A stretch of 64,000 nt of DNA from Desulfomonilaceae bacterium (GTDB taxonomy: Bacteria; Desulfobacterota; Desulfomonilia; Desulfomonilales; Desulfomonilaceae), in the NCBI GenBank assembly GCA_031082285.1, contig JAVHLK010000003.1:1-64000 (forward strand), read 5' to 3'. Every line of letters starts with the position of its first letter. Position 1 is the first letter of the stretch. Both the position numbers and the translations under genes were made by a program. Shown one piece after another: positions 52,402-61,156 of the stretch. The notes below the pieces were generated by a model that made no database searches, was not told where the DNA came from, and was given only the letters and a program-made list of their open reading frames with translations.

Positions 52402-54465
52402 ATGGACGTGACGATCAAGCACGTGGGTATGATGGCCGTACTCGTGTCTGTGGCGTGTCTCTCGGCGGCGTCTCCACATGTTGTTTCAGCCCGTGAAGCC
52501 GCATCTGCGACGACGATTTCGTTCAGCTCCGAAGAGCAGGAATGGATACGCAATCACAAGACGATCAGGTTGGGGATCGATCCAAACTGGCCTCCCATCG
52601 AATTTGCGGGGAAAGGGGGAGTTCATCAGGGAATTTCCTCGGAGGTTGTTCGCATCGTCGCTCAACGCACCGGCCTGCGGATGGAAGTAGTGCCGGGCCT
52701 GACATGGCCGGAAGCTCTTGCCAAGGCAAAGAAGGGCGAGATCGATGTGTTGCCTTGTATCGCGAAGACCGAGGACCGGGAGGGTTACCTGCTGTTCACC
52801 CGCCCGTATCTGAATGTGCCCGTGGTCCTTGTTACCCGGACCGACGCCGCGTACATCGGCGGAATCGACGATCTTCACCGCGAGACCGTAGCGGTGATCG
52901 AGGACTACCAGATTCACGAGCTGATGCGGAGACAACATCCCGAGGTACGGCTGCTCGTGGTCGGGTCGGCACGGGAGGCCCTGGAACGCGTATCGAGGGG
53001 GGAGGCCTTCGCGTTCGCGGGGAACCTTGCAACCACGTCGTACCTGATTCCCAAGCTGGGAATCACCAATCTCAAAGTCGCCGCGCCCACCCCGTACTCG
53101 TATGTCATCTCATTTGGAGTTCGAAAGGACCGTCCGGAACTGGTGAGTATCCTCAACAAGGCGCTTGAAACCATTACCCGCACCGAACGGACCGAAATGG
53201 CGCAGCGGTGGATTTCACTGGGCGCGTACGGCATCGACTATGCCCTTGTGCTCAAAGGCGCGGGGATCGCCGCGGTCATCGTGCTGGTGATCCTGGCGTG
53301 GAATTTTCAGATCCGACGTCAGAGAGAAGCGCTTAGAAAGAGCGAGGAACGCCTGCAAGCCATCATGGACGGCATACCCAACGTGGTGTTCGTCACGGAC
53401 CTCGCGGGGAAAAAGGTGCTGGTCAACAACGAATGGGAGCGCGTTACCGAGTTGACGCGGTCGGCAAGCATCGGCAAGAGTTACCGTGACCTCTTTCGCC
53501 CGGAATTGGCCGACAAGTTGCGTGAATACGACAAGCGAGTGGCCGAGTCCCTGCAGCCGTTTCGTACCGAGGAAACTCAAGTTACGGGGACGGGCGAGCG
53601 CACCTATATCTACAATCTCGTTCCGCTCCTTGATTCCCAAGGGAATCCGTACGCCATATGCGGCACCACCACGGACATTACCGAACGAAAGCAGGCCGAG
53701 GAACAACTCGAGCGCGCGTTCGCCAAATCCAATCAGCACCTCGCGGAGGCCGCCCAGTATGTGAAGAGCCTGCTCCCCCGAAGCATCTCACGAGGCCCTG
53801 TGCGGACGGACTGGCGATTCGTTCCCTCGACCGCGCTCGGCGGCGACTGTCTGGGGTACCATTGGCTGGACACCGATCGTTTCGCAGTCTATCTGGTCGA
53901 CGTGTCGGGGCACGGAGTGAGCGCCGCGCTGCTCGCGGTGACCGTAACCAACGTGCTCCGCTCCAGAAGCCTCAAGAACGTGGACTTTGCATGTCCCGAT
54001 CAGGTGCTCTCATCGCTCAATAATACGTTTCCCATGGAAGAACAGAATGACATGTATTTCACGATCTGGTACGGGGTATTGAGTCTTTCAACACGGATAC
54101 TCACGTATTCGAGCGGCGGCCATCCGCCGGCCCTCCTGTTGAACGACAAGCCCGGCGGGGAGAAGAGAGTGGAGCGACTGCGAACGGAGAACCTCTTTGT
54201 GGGGGGCATGCCTGGGGTCGATTTCACGATCGCGCACGCGGAGGTGCCGGAATCCAGTCGTCTTTACTTATATAGCGACGGAGTGTACGAAATCGAACGT
54301 GAGGACGGCACGTTGTGGGGCCTTGACGACTTCGAGCTCTTCATGACCGGGTCCCTGAGCAATAACGGACCGGTACTGGATAGCTTGCTGACCCACGTGC
54401 GCGAGCTGGCTCGGGCCGAGACGCTGGAGGATGATCTCTCCATTCTGGAGGTCGCCATCGACTGA
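52402..54465 (+). CDS. Sensor phosphatase: SBP-bac-3, PAS and SpoIIE/PP2C domains
   Basis: A 687-aa membrane sensor. Signal peptide (1-30), periplasmic family-3 solute-binding domain (about 45-270), transmembrane helix (about 284-306), PAS domain (about 325-440) and a SpoIIE-type PP2C phosphatase (about 465-685) with metal-binding Asp in VDVSGHG and SDGVYE. GGAG touches the ATG at 52402, so the GTG at 52408 (6 nt spacing) is an equally good start. The frame is open to 52192 but crosses a REP unit. With the two downstream genes it should dephosphorylate a STAS antagonist in response to a small molecule. Confidence 0.9.
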   Translation: MDVTIKHVGMMAVLVSVACLSAASPHVVSAREAASATTISFSSEEQEWIRNHKTIRLGIDPNWPPIEFAGKGGVHQGISSEVVRIVAQRTGLRMEVVPGLTWPEALAKAKKGEIDVLPCIAKTEDREGYLLFTRPYLNVPVVLVTRTDAAYIGGIDDLHRETVAVIEDYQIHELMRRQHPEVRLLVVGSAREALERVSRGEAFAFAGNLATTSYLIPKLGITNLKVAAPTPYSYVISFGVRKDRPELVSILNKALETITRTERTEMAQRWISLGAYGIDYALVLKGAGIAAVIVLVILAWNFQIRRQREALRKSEERLQAIMDGIPNVVFVTDLAGKKVLVNNEWERVTELTRSASIGKSYRDLFRPELADKLREYDKRVAESLQPFRTEETQVTGTGERTYIYNLVPLLDSQGNPYAICGTTTDITERKQAEEQLERAFAKSNQHLAEAAQYVKSLLPRSISRGPVRTDWRFVPSTALGGDCLGYHWLDTDRFAVYLVDVSGHGVSAALLAVTVTNVLRSRSLKNVDFACPDQVLSSLNNTFPMEEQNDMYFTIWYGVLSLSTRILTYSSGGHPPALLLNDKPGGEKRVERLRTENLFVGGMPGVDFTIAHAEVPESSRLYLYSDGVYEIEREDGTLWGLDDFELFMTGSLSNNGPVLDSLLTHVRELARAETLEDDLSILEVAID

Positions 54466-54739
54466 TCGTGCACGCGATGATTCAATGGGGTGCGCGACGT
54501 ACGGTAGGCGTCGCACGCTCCGCCCCGAACTGGAACGGCTCGTGAGGTTCCCGGAAAAATCCCCCGGGACCCTTCGACAAGCATGGATTCAGAGGATTTT
54601 CCCGTCGAACGCGTGAGAACCGTGCCAAAAAGTATGGGGCACTTTTTGAAGGCAGTCGCTATAATGGGGTCCCGGTGACGTATTCGGTAATCTCCGGTCG
54701 TGAGCGAGGCCGCGGCCGTCAATCGGAAGGAGGACTGCG

Positions 54740-55084
54740 ATGGATCTGAAGGTGGTTGATATAAACCCAGGGTTGACCCACATTTCTCTCACGGGAAAAC
54801 TGGACGTGGAAGGTGAGGAGCAGATCGGCGGGCAGTTCGAGCAACTGACGTCGGCCGCGGGCAAACCCACCGTCGTCGACATGTCGAACGTGACCTACCT
54901 CGCGTCCCTGGGCATACGACTCCTCTTCACCTGCGCGAAATCATTGGCCGCCGAGGGAAAGAAGTTGGTCGTGGTGAATCCTCAGCCGATGGTGGAAGAA
55001 ACGCTGCGGACTTCGGGAACCGCCGGCCTCATCCCCATCGCTCGCGACGTCCGGGAGGCGTACGACATATTAGGGATCCCATAG
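54740..55084 (+). CDS. STAS-domain anti-sigma factor antagonist
   Basis: A 114-aa SpoIIAA/RsbV-like protein. The switch serine is Ser56 in YLASLGIR; the usual Asp before the pair is Ala, a mild deviation. AAGGAGG is 9 nt before the ATG. It lies between the phosphatase and the RsbW-like kinase genes and is their expected substrate. Confidence 0.92.
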   Translation: MDLKVVDINPGLTHISLTGKLDVEGEEQIGGQFEQLTSAAGKPTVVDMSNVTYLASLGIRLLFTCAKSLAAEGKKLVVVNPQPMVEETLRTSGTAGLIPIARDVREAYDILGIP

Positions 55085-55110
55085 AGAGTGGGAATCGGGC
55101 GGACGAGTGC

Positions 55111-55536
55111 ATGATGAACAACCGGCACAATTTTACCATGAAGACCACGCGTAAGGCTCTGACCGATCTCGTCGGCCGCATCAACGCGCTGCTCGAACCG
55201 AGGGACTTGCCGGATCGTGTGACGTACGTGGTGAACCTGGTGTTGGAGGAGATCCTCACCAACATCGTGAAGTACGGCTTCGACGACGACCATGTGCACG
55301 ACGTGGAGGTGACTCTGATCCTCGATCCCGATGAGATCTCGATCGAGTTCGAGGACCGCGGCAAACAGTTCGACCCTCTCTCCGTTTCACCTCCACCGCT
55401 CGATGAATCACTCATGGATATGGAACCCGGAGGCCGCGGCATCCACCTGGTCAGAACCATGGCAAATTCCATGACGTATCGGAGGGACCGGGACAAGAAC
55501 ATCTTGACGGTGAGCGTGAGGCACCGGGAGCAGTGA
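55111..55536 (+). CDS. RsbW-like serine kinase/anti-sigma factor (HATPase)
   Basis: A 141-aa GHKL ATPase. The N box (LEEILTNIVKYG), G1 box (EDRGKQFDP) and G2 box (GGRGIHLVR) are intact. It likely phosphorylates the STAS protein and binds an unidentified target, completing a partner switch with the phosphatase at 52402. The target could be a sigma factor or an effector not in the window. Confidence 0.92.
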   Translation: MMNNRHNFTMKTTRKALTDLVGRINALLEPRDLPDRVTYVVNLVLEEILTNIVKYGFDDDHVHDVEVTLILDPDEISIEFEDRGKQFDPLSVSPPPLDESLMDMEPGGRGIHLVRTMANSMTYRRDRDKNILTVSVRHREQ

Positions 55537-55652
55537 TGGTACCGCATCCCCACGCCGATGAAACGGGTAACGAGAAGTCGGGGGACTGAATGCCGGCTCG
55601 CGGTAAGCCAAAGAGGCGAATTTGACTCAATTTCTCGTACGTTTCAGTCAAG

Positions 55653-56141
55653 TCATGGAATCCCCTTTTCAAGCGTTGCAGTCACCACGTGCTTCAAAGA
55701 GTTGAGCACCCTCACGAATATGGTCCGGTGCAGGGGATCCACGATGCTGAGGTACCGCCCTTTGTCCAAGGAAACACCGACGTGAAGGCGCTTGGCCTTG
55801 AATTGCCGATTCGGGAATTCCACGTACGGAATGCTTCCCTCGCTCTCCCTGGTTCGCCCAAGGAGCCGGCGTGCAAGGAACGGTGAAACAAAGCCCGTAT
55901 CGTGGAAAAACAGTGCCGTGGAACCGAACACCACGATGGCGCGGCTCCGAGCCCGCGATGTCTCCACATAGCCGATGATTCGTTCGCCGTCGGGAAGCTC
56001 GAACGAGTTTTTCACGAGATCCAGTTTACTGCGGGGAATATCGGGGCAAAGATAGAAGAAGCCGAAATTTGTATGGAGTTCGTACTGATGCCGCCTCAGT
56101 GTTGACGTGACGGCCTCTTCAAATGAGGGTGGACACACCAT
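55653..56141 (-). CDS. Hypothetical protein with PH-like C-terminal domain
   Basis: A 162-aa soluble protein. The frame is open to 56657, but the ATG at 56141 has GGAG 8 nt upstream while the preceding 170 codons translate to low-quality sequence; the short form is therefore chosen. The C-terminal part (about 70-160), with ELPDGERIIGYVETS and IPYVEF, has the rhythm of bacterial PH-like domains. Function unknown. Confidence 0.65.
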   Translation of the reverse strand: MVCPPSFEEAVTSTLRRHQYELHTNFGFFYLCPDIPRSKLDLVKNSFELPDGERIIGYVETSRARSRAIVVFGSTALFFHDTGFVSPFLARRLLGRTRESEGSIPYVEFPNRQFKAKRLHVGVSLDKGRYLSIVDPLHRTIFVRVLNSLKHVVTATLEKGIP

Positions 56142-56708
56142 CCGAATCTCTCCCGTCGACCCTTTCCGGCTTTGAGACCCGATTGAGGCGGATCGGACCG
56201 ACCTTACCGCGACCTGGGATCGGCTCCGAACAGATATATGTGTATGAGCATACCAAGCGTCAGAGTTCAAGACAACCCGGAACATCGCGGGTATTGAGTC
56301 CGAGAATTCGAGGAGACCTTTGACGGTATGTAGTGTCGAAGACGGGTCATTATAAGTGCTTTGCACCAAGACGGGATTCAGGTATGTTGTTCCGGGATAC
56401 TGCGGCCGGGTGAACCGCATGGCGATGAAGCCTGTCTCCCGGTAGAGGGGATATGTGTCCGACGGTAGGTGAACTTGACGGCATAAAGGTCGGAATCTGC
56501 TTCGGAGATCACTGCAACCCTCATGTTCATGCCGAACGAACCGGACCTCAATCCTCCGATGAAGGGCATTCGCCATCCGGGAAGCCGCAATGAGATAATC
56601 ACCGCCGTAATCCGCCTCCTCCACGTCCCCAGTGATCGATTCGTCTACTCCAATCAAGTCGGCGAGGTGTTTCCTGGAAAGGCCTGCCTGATTCGGGGTT
56701 GATTTCCC
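56142..56708. other. Intergenic region, no gene supported
   Basis: 567 bp between the PH-like gene and the first toxin-antitoxin module. It is open on the minus strand in the frame of the PH-like gene but without a start that has a ribosome site. It may be a decayed 5' extension or noncoding DNA of the accessory island. Confidence 0.45.
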
Positions 56709-57044
56709 TCATGCCCTATCATCTACGGTCATAGTGCGCTTTCGATCGTGTCTTGTACTCCGAACCACGTCCCACACGGCATCCGGGTGCGCGGCAGCGA
56801 CCTCGAGCAGCACACGAGCCGGCCCTTTGGGTATCCGGCGCTTTTGCTCCCAGTTTTCGAGGGTTCTTACGCTGATCCCAAGTAGGGAAGCAAACTCGTG
56901 TTGAGAAACTCCGAGCTTGGCTCTTATGGCCTTGACATCAGGGGCTTCACACACAAATACCCTGGAAGGCTCCATTTCACCTCTCATGATTGCCCCGGCT
57001 TGCCGAACGCTTTCAAGAAGTTCCTCGAACATTTCTTTCTTCAT
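56709..57044 (-). CDS. Antitoxin with XRE helix-turn-helix (NadS/HigA-like), module 1
   Basis: A 111-aa antitoxin. Helix-turn-helix at about 46-75 (QHEFASLLGISVRTLENWE), with an acidic N-terminus that should wrap the toxin. Its start overlaps the toxin stop by 4 nt, toxin first, as in HigBA-type systems. It is a paralogue of the antitoxin at 57697-57993, and both share RRxPxGxARVLL. Confidence 0.9.
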   Translation of the reverse strand: MKKEMFEELLESVRQAGAIMRGEMEPSRVFVCEAPDVKAIRAKLGVSQHEFASLLGISVRTLENWEQKRRIPKGPARVLLEVAAAHPDAVWDVVRSTRHDRKRTMTVDDRA

Positions 57045-57358
57045 GACAATTCCTCTTCCACGGTCTTCCTCAGTACCTTGAGCTGTTCGGGCGACAGATC
57101 GGCCTGTCTGCTTTTCGGGTACATATAGACCATGAAAATCCGATCCTGGGCGACTATCCAGTAGTAGATAACCCTGACTCCCCCGCTCTTCCCTTGCCCT
57201 TCCGTCGCCCAGCGTAGTTTGCGAAGGCCTCCTGAACCTCTGATCTTAGACCCCGCGTCCGGGCCGCTTCTCAGTTCATCTTGCAGATCACGGTACTGAT
57301 CATCAGACAGGAGATGCTGAACTTGCCGGGTAAAGATGGGAGTCTCAACAAAGACCAT
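57041..57358 (-). CDS. RelE/HigB-like toxin, module 1
   Basis: A 105-aa RelE-superfamily mRNA interferase. The start MVFVETP at 57358 matches module 2 and fixes the start against an upstream ATG at 57373. Conserved core: GGLRKLRW, a GKSGGVRVIYYW strand and MVYMYPKS. Basic residues expected for ribosome-dependent cleavage are present. Activity is inferred. Confidence 0.9.
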   Translation of the reverse strand: MVFVETPIFTRQVQHLLSDDQYRDLQDELRSGPDAGSKIRGSGGLRKLRWATEGQGKSGGVRVIYYWIVAQDRIFMVYMYPKSRQADLSPEQLKVLRKTVEEELS

Positions 57359-57373
57359 CACCTCTCCATGCAT

Positions 57374-57696
57374 GTAAGGTACGCCATTGACGGGGTTTTG
57401 TCAAGATAGAATGCATTCAGCCGCTCGTCTTCTCCGGGTTACCTGTGAATTCGCGGCCAAGGAGCGGTGTGCCGGTTCGCTCGTGTTATCGTGACGGCCG
57501 GGCGTGGCGCGTCATTACGTATACTGCACAGGAATGCTTCGGCGCGACGTCGCGTAGGAAAACCGGATATTCTTGGATCCCGAAAGCAATTTCTGCAGCA
57601 ACTTGCGCTTCTTCATTCGTGATCCTCCGGCACGTTCCGATAGTATAGTAAGACTGAATCACCTCGGCCCGCAAGCATGAGCAGCGATGTCAGCGA
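57374..57696. other. Spacer between two toxin-antitoxin modules
   Basis: About 320 bp. A 62-codon minus-strand frame (57486-57674) and overlapping plus-strand frames have no ribosome site and no recognisable domain. The promoter for module 1 is not on this side; module 2 ends at 57697. Confidence 0.45.
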
Positions 57697-57993
57697 CTAC
57701 CTATCCCCAGCTACACTTGTCAGAAATTCCGGGTGCTTGTCAGCAATCCTCAGTAATACTCGTGCTGTTCCTCGCGGGCTTCGGCGGCCTTGCTCCCAAT
57801 TTCGTAATGTCCCGACTCTAACTCCCAACAAGTTAGCGAATTGCTCCTGTGAGAGCGCATACCGTTTACGGATGCGTCTCACATCCGGTTCAGGGTACTC
57901 CGTAACCCGACCAGGTGCCATCTCACCCCGAGAGATTGCCGCAGCCTCTTTCAGACTTGTAACCAATTCGTCGAAAAGCTTTTCGTCCATCAA
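57697..57993 (-). CDS. Antitoxin with XRE helix-turn-helix (NadS/HigA-like), module 2
   Basis: A 98-aa paralogue of the module 1 antitoxin. Helix-turn-helix in QEQFANLLGVRVGTLRNWEQ; the same RRSPRGTARVLL tail is present. Overlaps its toxin gene by 4 nt. Similar architecture of the two modules indicates an old tandem duplication. Confidence 0.9.
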   Translation of the reverse strand: MMDEKLFDELVTSLKEAAAISRGEMAPGRVTEYPEPDVRRIRKRYALSQEQFANLLGVRVGTLRNWEQGRRSPRGTARVLLRIADKHPEFLTSVAGDR

Positions 57994-58304
57994 ACGATCT
58001 CCTTCACAAGCTTCCGTAAGGTGGCAATTTGGTCCCGTGTCAAATCATCCTGTACATTTTTCGGATACATAAGCAACAGGTATATGCGACTCTTGGGAGC
58101 ATGCCAATAATAGATGATTCGTACCCCGCCACGTTTACCACGGCCAGACCCCTTCCATCGGAGTTTGCGAACCCCGCCGGTTCCGTGAATAGGATCAACG
58201 GCCGTTGGTCCGGCAAAGAGCAGGGCTTGAATTTGTCTCAACTCATCATCCGGCAACTCTTCGAGTGCCTGTTTCACGAACATCGGAGTTTCGACAAAGA
58301 CCAT
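57990..58304 (-). CDS. RelE/HigB-like toxin, module 2
   Basis: A 104-aa RelE-superfamily toxin, paralogous to module 1. The start MVFVETP is at 58304 (frame open to 58349). It shares GGVRKLRW, RGGVRIIYYW and LLMYPKN with module 1, but the N-terminal half has diverged, which should keep the two pairs specific. Confidence 0.9.
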   Translation of the reverse strand: MVFVETPMFVKQALEELPDDELRQIQALLFAGPTAVDPIHGTGGVRKLRWKGSGRGKRGGVRIIYYWHAPKSRIYLLLMYPKNVQDDLTRDQIATLRKLVKEIV

Positions 58305-58392
58305 ACTCACCTCGGAAGAGATACTACGCCAATGACGCATGTATGTCAAGCACGCTCACGGGGTCGCTTCGATCTCCACACCATGGAACATC

Positions 58393-58836
58393 TCATCTGA
58401 CATCATGCGCCACCCGCGGATCGGCCGGCGGCGGAGACAGGATCGTCCCGTATGACTTGCCGGTCCGCATCGCTTCGGCCATCGCGTCGTAAACTTCAAG
58501 AATTACTTTCTTGCTGCGGTATTCTCCGTGTCTTCTTTCGTCTCTATGCTTGACGGTCGGGAACGTCTCCATGATGTATTCCACGTCATCGCGTCTTATT
58601 CCGTAAAGATGAAAGAAGGCTGCGTCAAGCTCGCATCTCACAAGGAACCGCCGTTGAGCATCCCAGCGGAATGGCGGTCCGGCATAGCCGAGATCCTCTG
58701 CAAAGGCTGCAATGTCCCATGCTGTGTAGGTCAGTTCGAGAACGCGGGGTCGAAGCCATTCCGAAAGAGGGAGCGTTTTGTCCCAGGGTGATTGCTGGCC
58801 GAAGGTTTCAGGAGGTAATACCGCGAGCTGCTTCAA
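58393..58836 (-). pseudogene. 3' remnant of a large Eco57I/PglX-type methyltransferase gene
   Basis: A 147-codon piece that matches, from memory of the family, only the C-terminal end of long restriction/methyltransferase or BREX PglX-like proteins: VLELTYTAWD, then GPPFRWD, RCELDAAFFHLYGI, YIMETFP, EYRSKKVILEVYDAM and a closing PPPADPRVAHD. The thousand or so residues that should precede it, including the methyltransferase motifs, are missing. The frame itself is open, so it could still be translated. A relic of a lost defence locus. Confidence 0.75.
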
Positions 58837-58838
58837 GC

Positions 58839-58872
58839 GTGTGCGGTGGTGTCACGTGTGCGGTGGTGTCAG
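58839..58872. repeat. Two tandem 17-bp units
   Basis: GTGTGCGGTGGTGTCAC at 58839-58855 is followed directly by the same sequence with a final G at 58856-58872. Between 58837 and 59766 no gene is supported; the stretch holds this duplication and the REP units at 59402-59487. The GGTGTCAGGTCTTG... continuation resembles DNA seen at the edges of REP-associated transposon remnants. Confidence 0.7.
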
Positions 58873-59401
58873 GTCTTGCTTCTTGACTTTTCCCCTTGCC
58901 GCTGCACTATTTTGCTACCTGAAGAGCAAGATACGAGACCTGCCCCCGATGCGTGCAATGCGACCAGGTTGTTTGAGGCTCGGCGCAGTGTAACGTAGCC
59001 GGGGAATCGCGGCGGGACTACTTGGATGTCCGATTCTTGCAAGAGAGACCGCGGTGCAAGAACGTGCACCCCGCGTGAAGTTTAGAGCATCCGTGCCCCC
59101 GCTCCAGTCCGTTCGCTCGTTGTTTCGATGGTTTGAAGGTCCGTGCGGCGGCGACCGGATACGCTACCCCGCACCGGACCCGTTTCCGTACAGGAGGTCT
59201 TCAGGAAAGGCCTCCCCATGCCATTCAACCAAGCAGCCGAAATCCGTGCGTGTAGTATTGCAGGAGGCTGCTCGGAAAGCAAGGGAATTTGCACGTGTAC
59301 GTCGAAGGGCAAGGAATGAACCGCGGAGACACGGTTGGAGGGGTAGGCTCGTGTGCATGCCCGTGGGGAATACGGCTCCGAAGTCGGGGAGGTCTACGCC
59401 G

Positions 59402-59487
59402 CGAAGAATACCCCGCGGGACGCGGGGAGGCCGGCGCTATCCCGCGTTCCGCGGGACACAGAGGCCGGCGCTACCGAAGAATACCGG
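59402..59487. repeat. REP units, copies 2 and 3 of the dispersed repeat
   Basis: 59402-59439 is the reverse complement of 52300-52338 with about two differences. A second partial unit, AGAGGCCGGCGCTAC followed by CGAAGAATACC, runs to 59487. Each unit carries a short CCCGCG/CGCGGG hairpin. Confidence 0.75.
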
Positions 59488-59766
59488 CATTGTGGAGGCC
59501 CCACTGCAAGTGTCTACGACACGCGCTGCCGGTGGGGAATGAGAACGTGGGGACGATGATTCAGCGACGAAGTAATCGGGCTTTTCGCGGGTGCGATAGA
59601 AGCCGATCCGAGATGTCTCGTCGTAAGCTTTCTCGCGGAGTCGGCTTCTGCTCTGCATTTGCGGTTTGTTATTGACAAATGGGTTCCTGAGGCGGTTTCA
59701 TTATCTCGCGATGGCAGGGAACTTTTTCTGATGCGCGTTGACAATGTATATGCAGAGGTGTAGATA

Positions 59767-60093
59767 GTGGGAGAGGACGTCTTGTACGAGTTCCACGGTT
59801 TTAGGTTCTCGTGGGATGCCGACAAAGCTGAGAAGAACATCCGGGAACATGACGGCGTTTCCTTTGAAATTGCAGATCAAGCGGTGTTAAATGACGTCCA
59901 GGTGCTAGAGGAACTCGACGAAGAGGGTGAGCAGAGATTCGGAATCATTTCCTTCGCTCTGTCGGAACACCTGGCGACCCCCCTTTTTGTCGTAGTTGCC
60001 GATGCCGGAGAGGACGCGTGGCGCATAATTTCTGCTCGAAAAGCAACCCCTGAAGAGAGGCGACGTTATGAAGAAGAGATTAATTCCTACTAA
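59767..60093 (+). CDS. brnT: BrnT-family toxin
   Basis: A 108-aa RelE-fold ribonuclease toxin. The N-terminal FSWDADKAEKNIREHDGVSFE, the central hydrophobic strand and the terminal RIISARKATPEERRRYEE are the family marks. Start is GTG 59767, or possibly TTG 59782 with GAGAGG at 5 nt. The antitoxin gene overlaps its end by 26 bp. Confidence 0.9.
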   Translation: MGEDVLYEFHGFRFSWDADKAEKNIREHDGVSFEIADQAVLNDVQVLEELDEEGEQRFGIISFALSEHLATPLFVVVADAGEDAWRIISARKATPEERRRYEEEINSY

Positions 60094-60403
60094 AGACCGT
60101 CCCAGCACCAGCATTTCCATGAGACTTCCCGTGGACCTTTTGGAGAAACTGAAGAAGATAGCTCGTCTCAAGGAAATGACCGGCTATCAGTCGGTTATCA
60201 AGTATTACATCGGACAGGGGCTGCTCAGAGACGCCGATCTCGTGCACCAAATCGAAGCGGAAGATGCGGAGTTGGAAGCAATTAGACTGGAGGCTACGTT
60301 CAGAAAGATAGGACTGGATCGCGACAAGGTGGAAGCGTTTTGGAAGGAGTGGGGATTCCGGCCGTCGGACAAAAGAACGATCGGAAGCGACTCGGGAGCT
60401 TGA
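60068..60403 (+). CDS. BrnA-like antitoxin
   Basis: A 111-aa ribbon-helix-helix-type protein that should neutralise the BrnT toxin. The region STSISMRLPVDLLEKLKKIAR is the probable strand-helix DNA-binding part; the C-terminal half is a charged helix. The overlapping arrangement with brnT and toxin-first order match BrnTA loci. Confidence 0.85.
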   Translation: MKKRLIPTKDRPSTSISMRLPVDLLEKLKKIARLKEMTGYQSVIKYYIGQGLLRDADLVHQIEAEDAELEAIRLEATFRKIGLDRDKVEAFWKEWGFRPSDKRTIGSDSGA

Positions 60404-60673
60404 TAACCTCTAGATGTTGCCCGGTTACGTGTAATCTGGTATGCCCTCATCGCCGTCCTCTGGAATGGGGACCCCAGTCCCCCGCATACCGGGAACCTTT
60501 CTCACGCGAATGATACTCAAGGGTACGGACCATTCCCATGAGAGTTCTGTCTCATGTATTCGACAAACCGAATCGACGGACCGTATGGGTGGCGGATGAC
60601 CTGGTAGAAGCCCCGCACGGAGCGAAATTTTCGACATAGGTCACCGGTGAGGCGACAGAAAGGCGGCACGGAC

Positions 60674-60988
60674 ATGAAGAAGTTTTGTGCAGCGGTGCTT
60701 GCCGGCGCGGCACTCATTGCCTTTTCACTTTTCGGCACCACGGATGCCCGTGCAGAGGGGTACGTACCCTATCCGGGCGGCGACGTCTACTGGAGCGAAC
60801 ACGGGGGCGGCGTGAGTCACCCGTATGGAGAAGTTCATTGGGGTAAGCGCCGCGGGGATGTGGTATTTCCGTACGGAGACGTCCGTTGGGGCAAACGAAG
60901 GGGCCACGTGGACTTCCCGTCCGGCAGCGTCCGCTGGGGCAAAGGGCATGGGTCGGTGAACGTCATGGGGTTTTCCATACGCTGGTAG
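60674..60988 (+). CDS. Secreted protein of four exact 16-residue repeats
   Basis: A 104-aa exported protein. Signal peptide 1-27 (ending DARA), then tandem units of exactly 16 residues starting at 31, 47, 63, 79 and a partial one at 95. Unit pattern: Val-x-x-Pro-x-Gly-x-Val-x-Trp-Gly-Lys-x-x-Gly-x. AAAGGCGG lies about 7 nt before the ATG. The alternation suggests stacked beta strands, perhaps a small beta-roll or a surface protein. No family recognised. Confidence 0.78.
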   Translation: MKKFCAAVLAGAALIAFSLFGTTDARAEGYVPYPGGDVYWSEHGGGVSHPYGEVHWGKRRGDVVFPYGDVRWGKRRGHVDFPSGSVRWGKGHGSVNVMGFSIRW

Positions 60989-61137
60989 ACCGGAGCCACA
61001 CGTTCCAAATGCCCGGCATGTCGGCAGCTCGATTGAGGTATTCCGCCTCACCTACCGTGTCGGAATTGCAATGGAGGGCCGGGAGGCTCCGGCCAGGCAC
61101 GCCCGTCCCGTGAGTACGCCCCCGGGGTGTGTGCGTA

Positions 61138-61156
61138 GGGCGGCCTTCTGCCGCCC
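61138..61156. repeat. Short GC hairpin
   Basis: GGGCGGC (61138-61144), loop CTTCT, GCCGCCC (61150-61156). Located between convergent genes in the otherwise empty stretch 60989-61254. Confidence 0.6.

Noticed and set aside
56142-56657. N-terminal 172 codons of the long frame over the PH-like gene
   Set aside because: The internal ATG at 56141 has an ideal ribosome site, and the upstream translation looks non-coding.
57486-57674. 62-codon frame between the two toxin-antitoxin modules
   Set aside because: No ribosome site, no domain and competing frames on the other strand.
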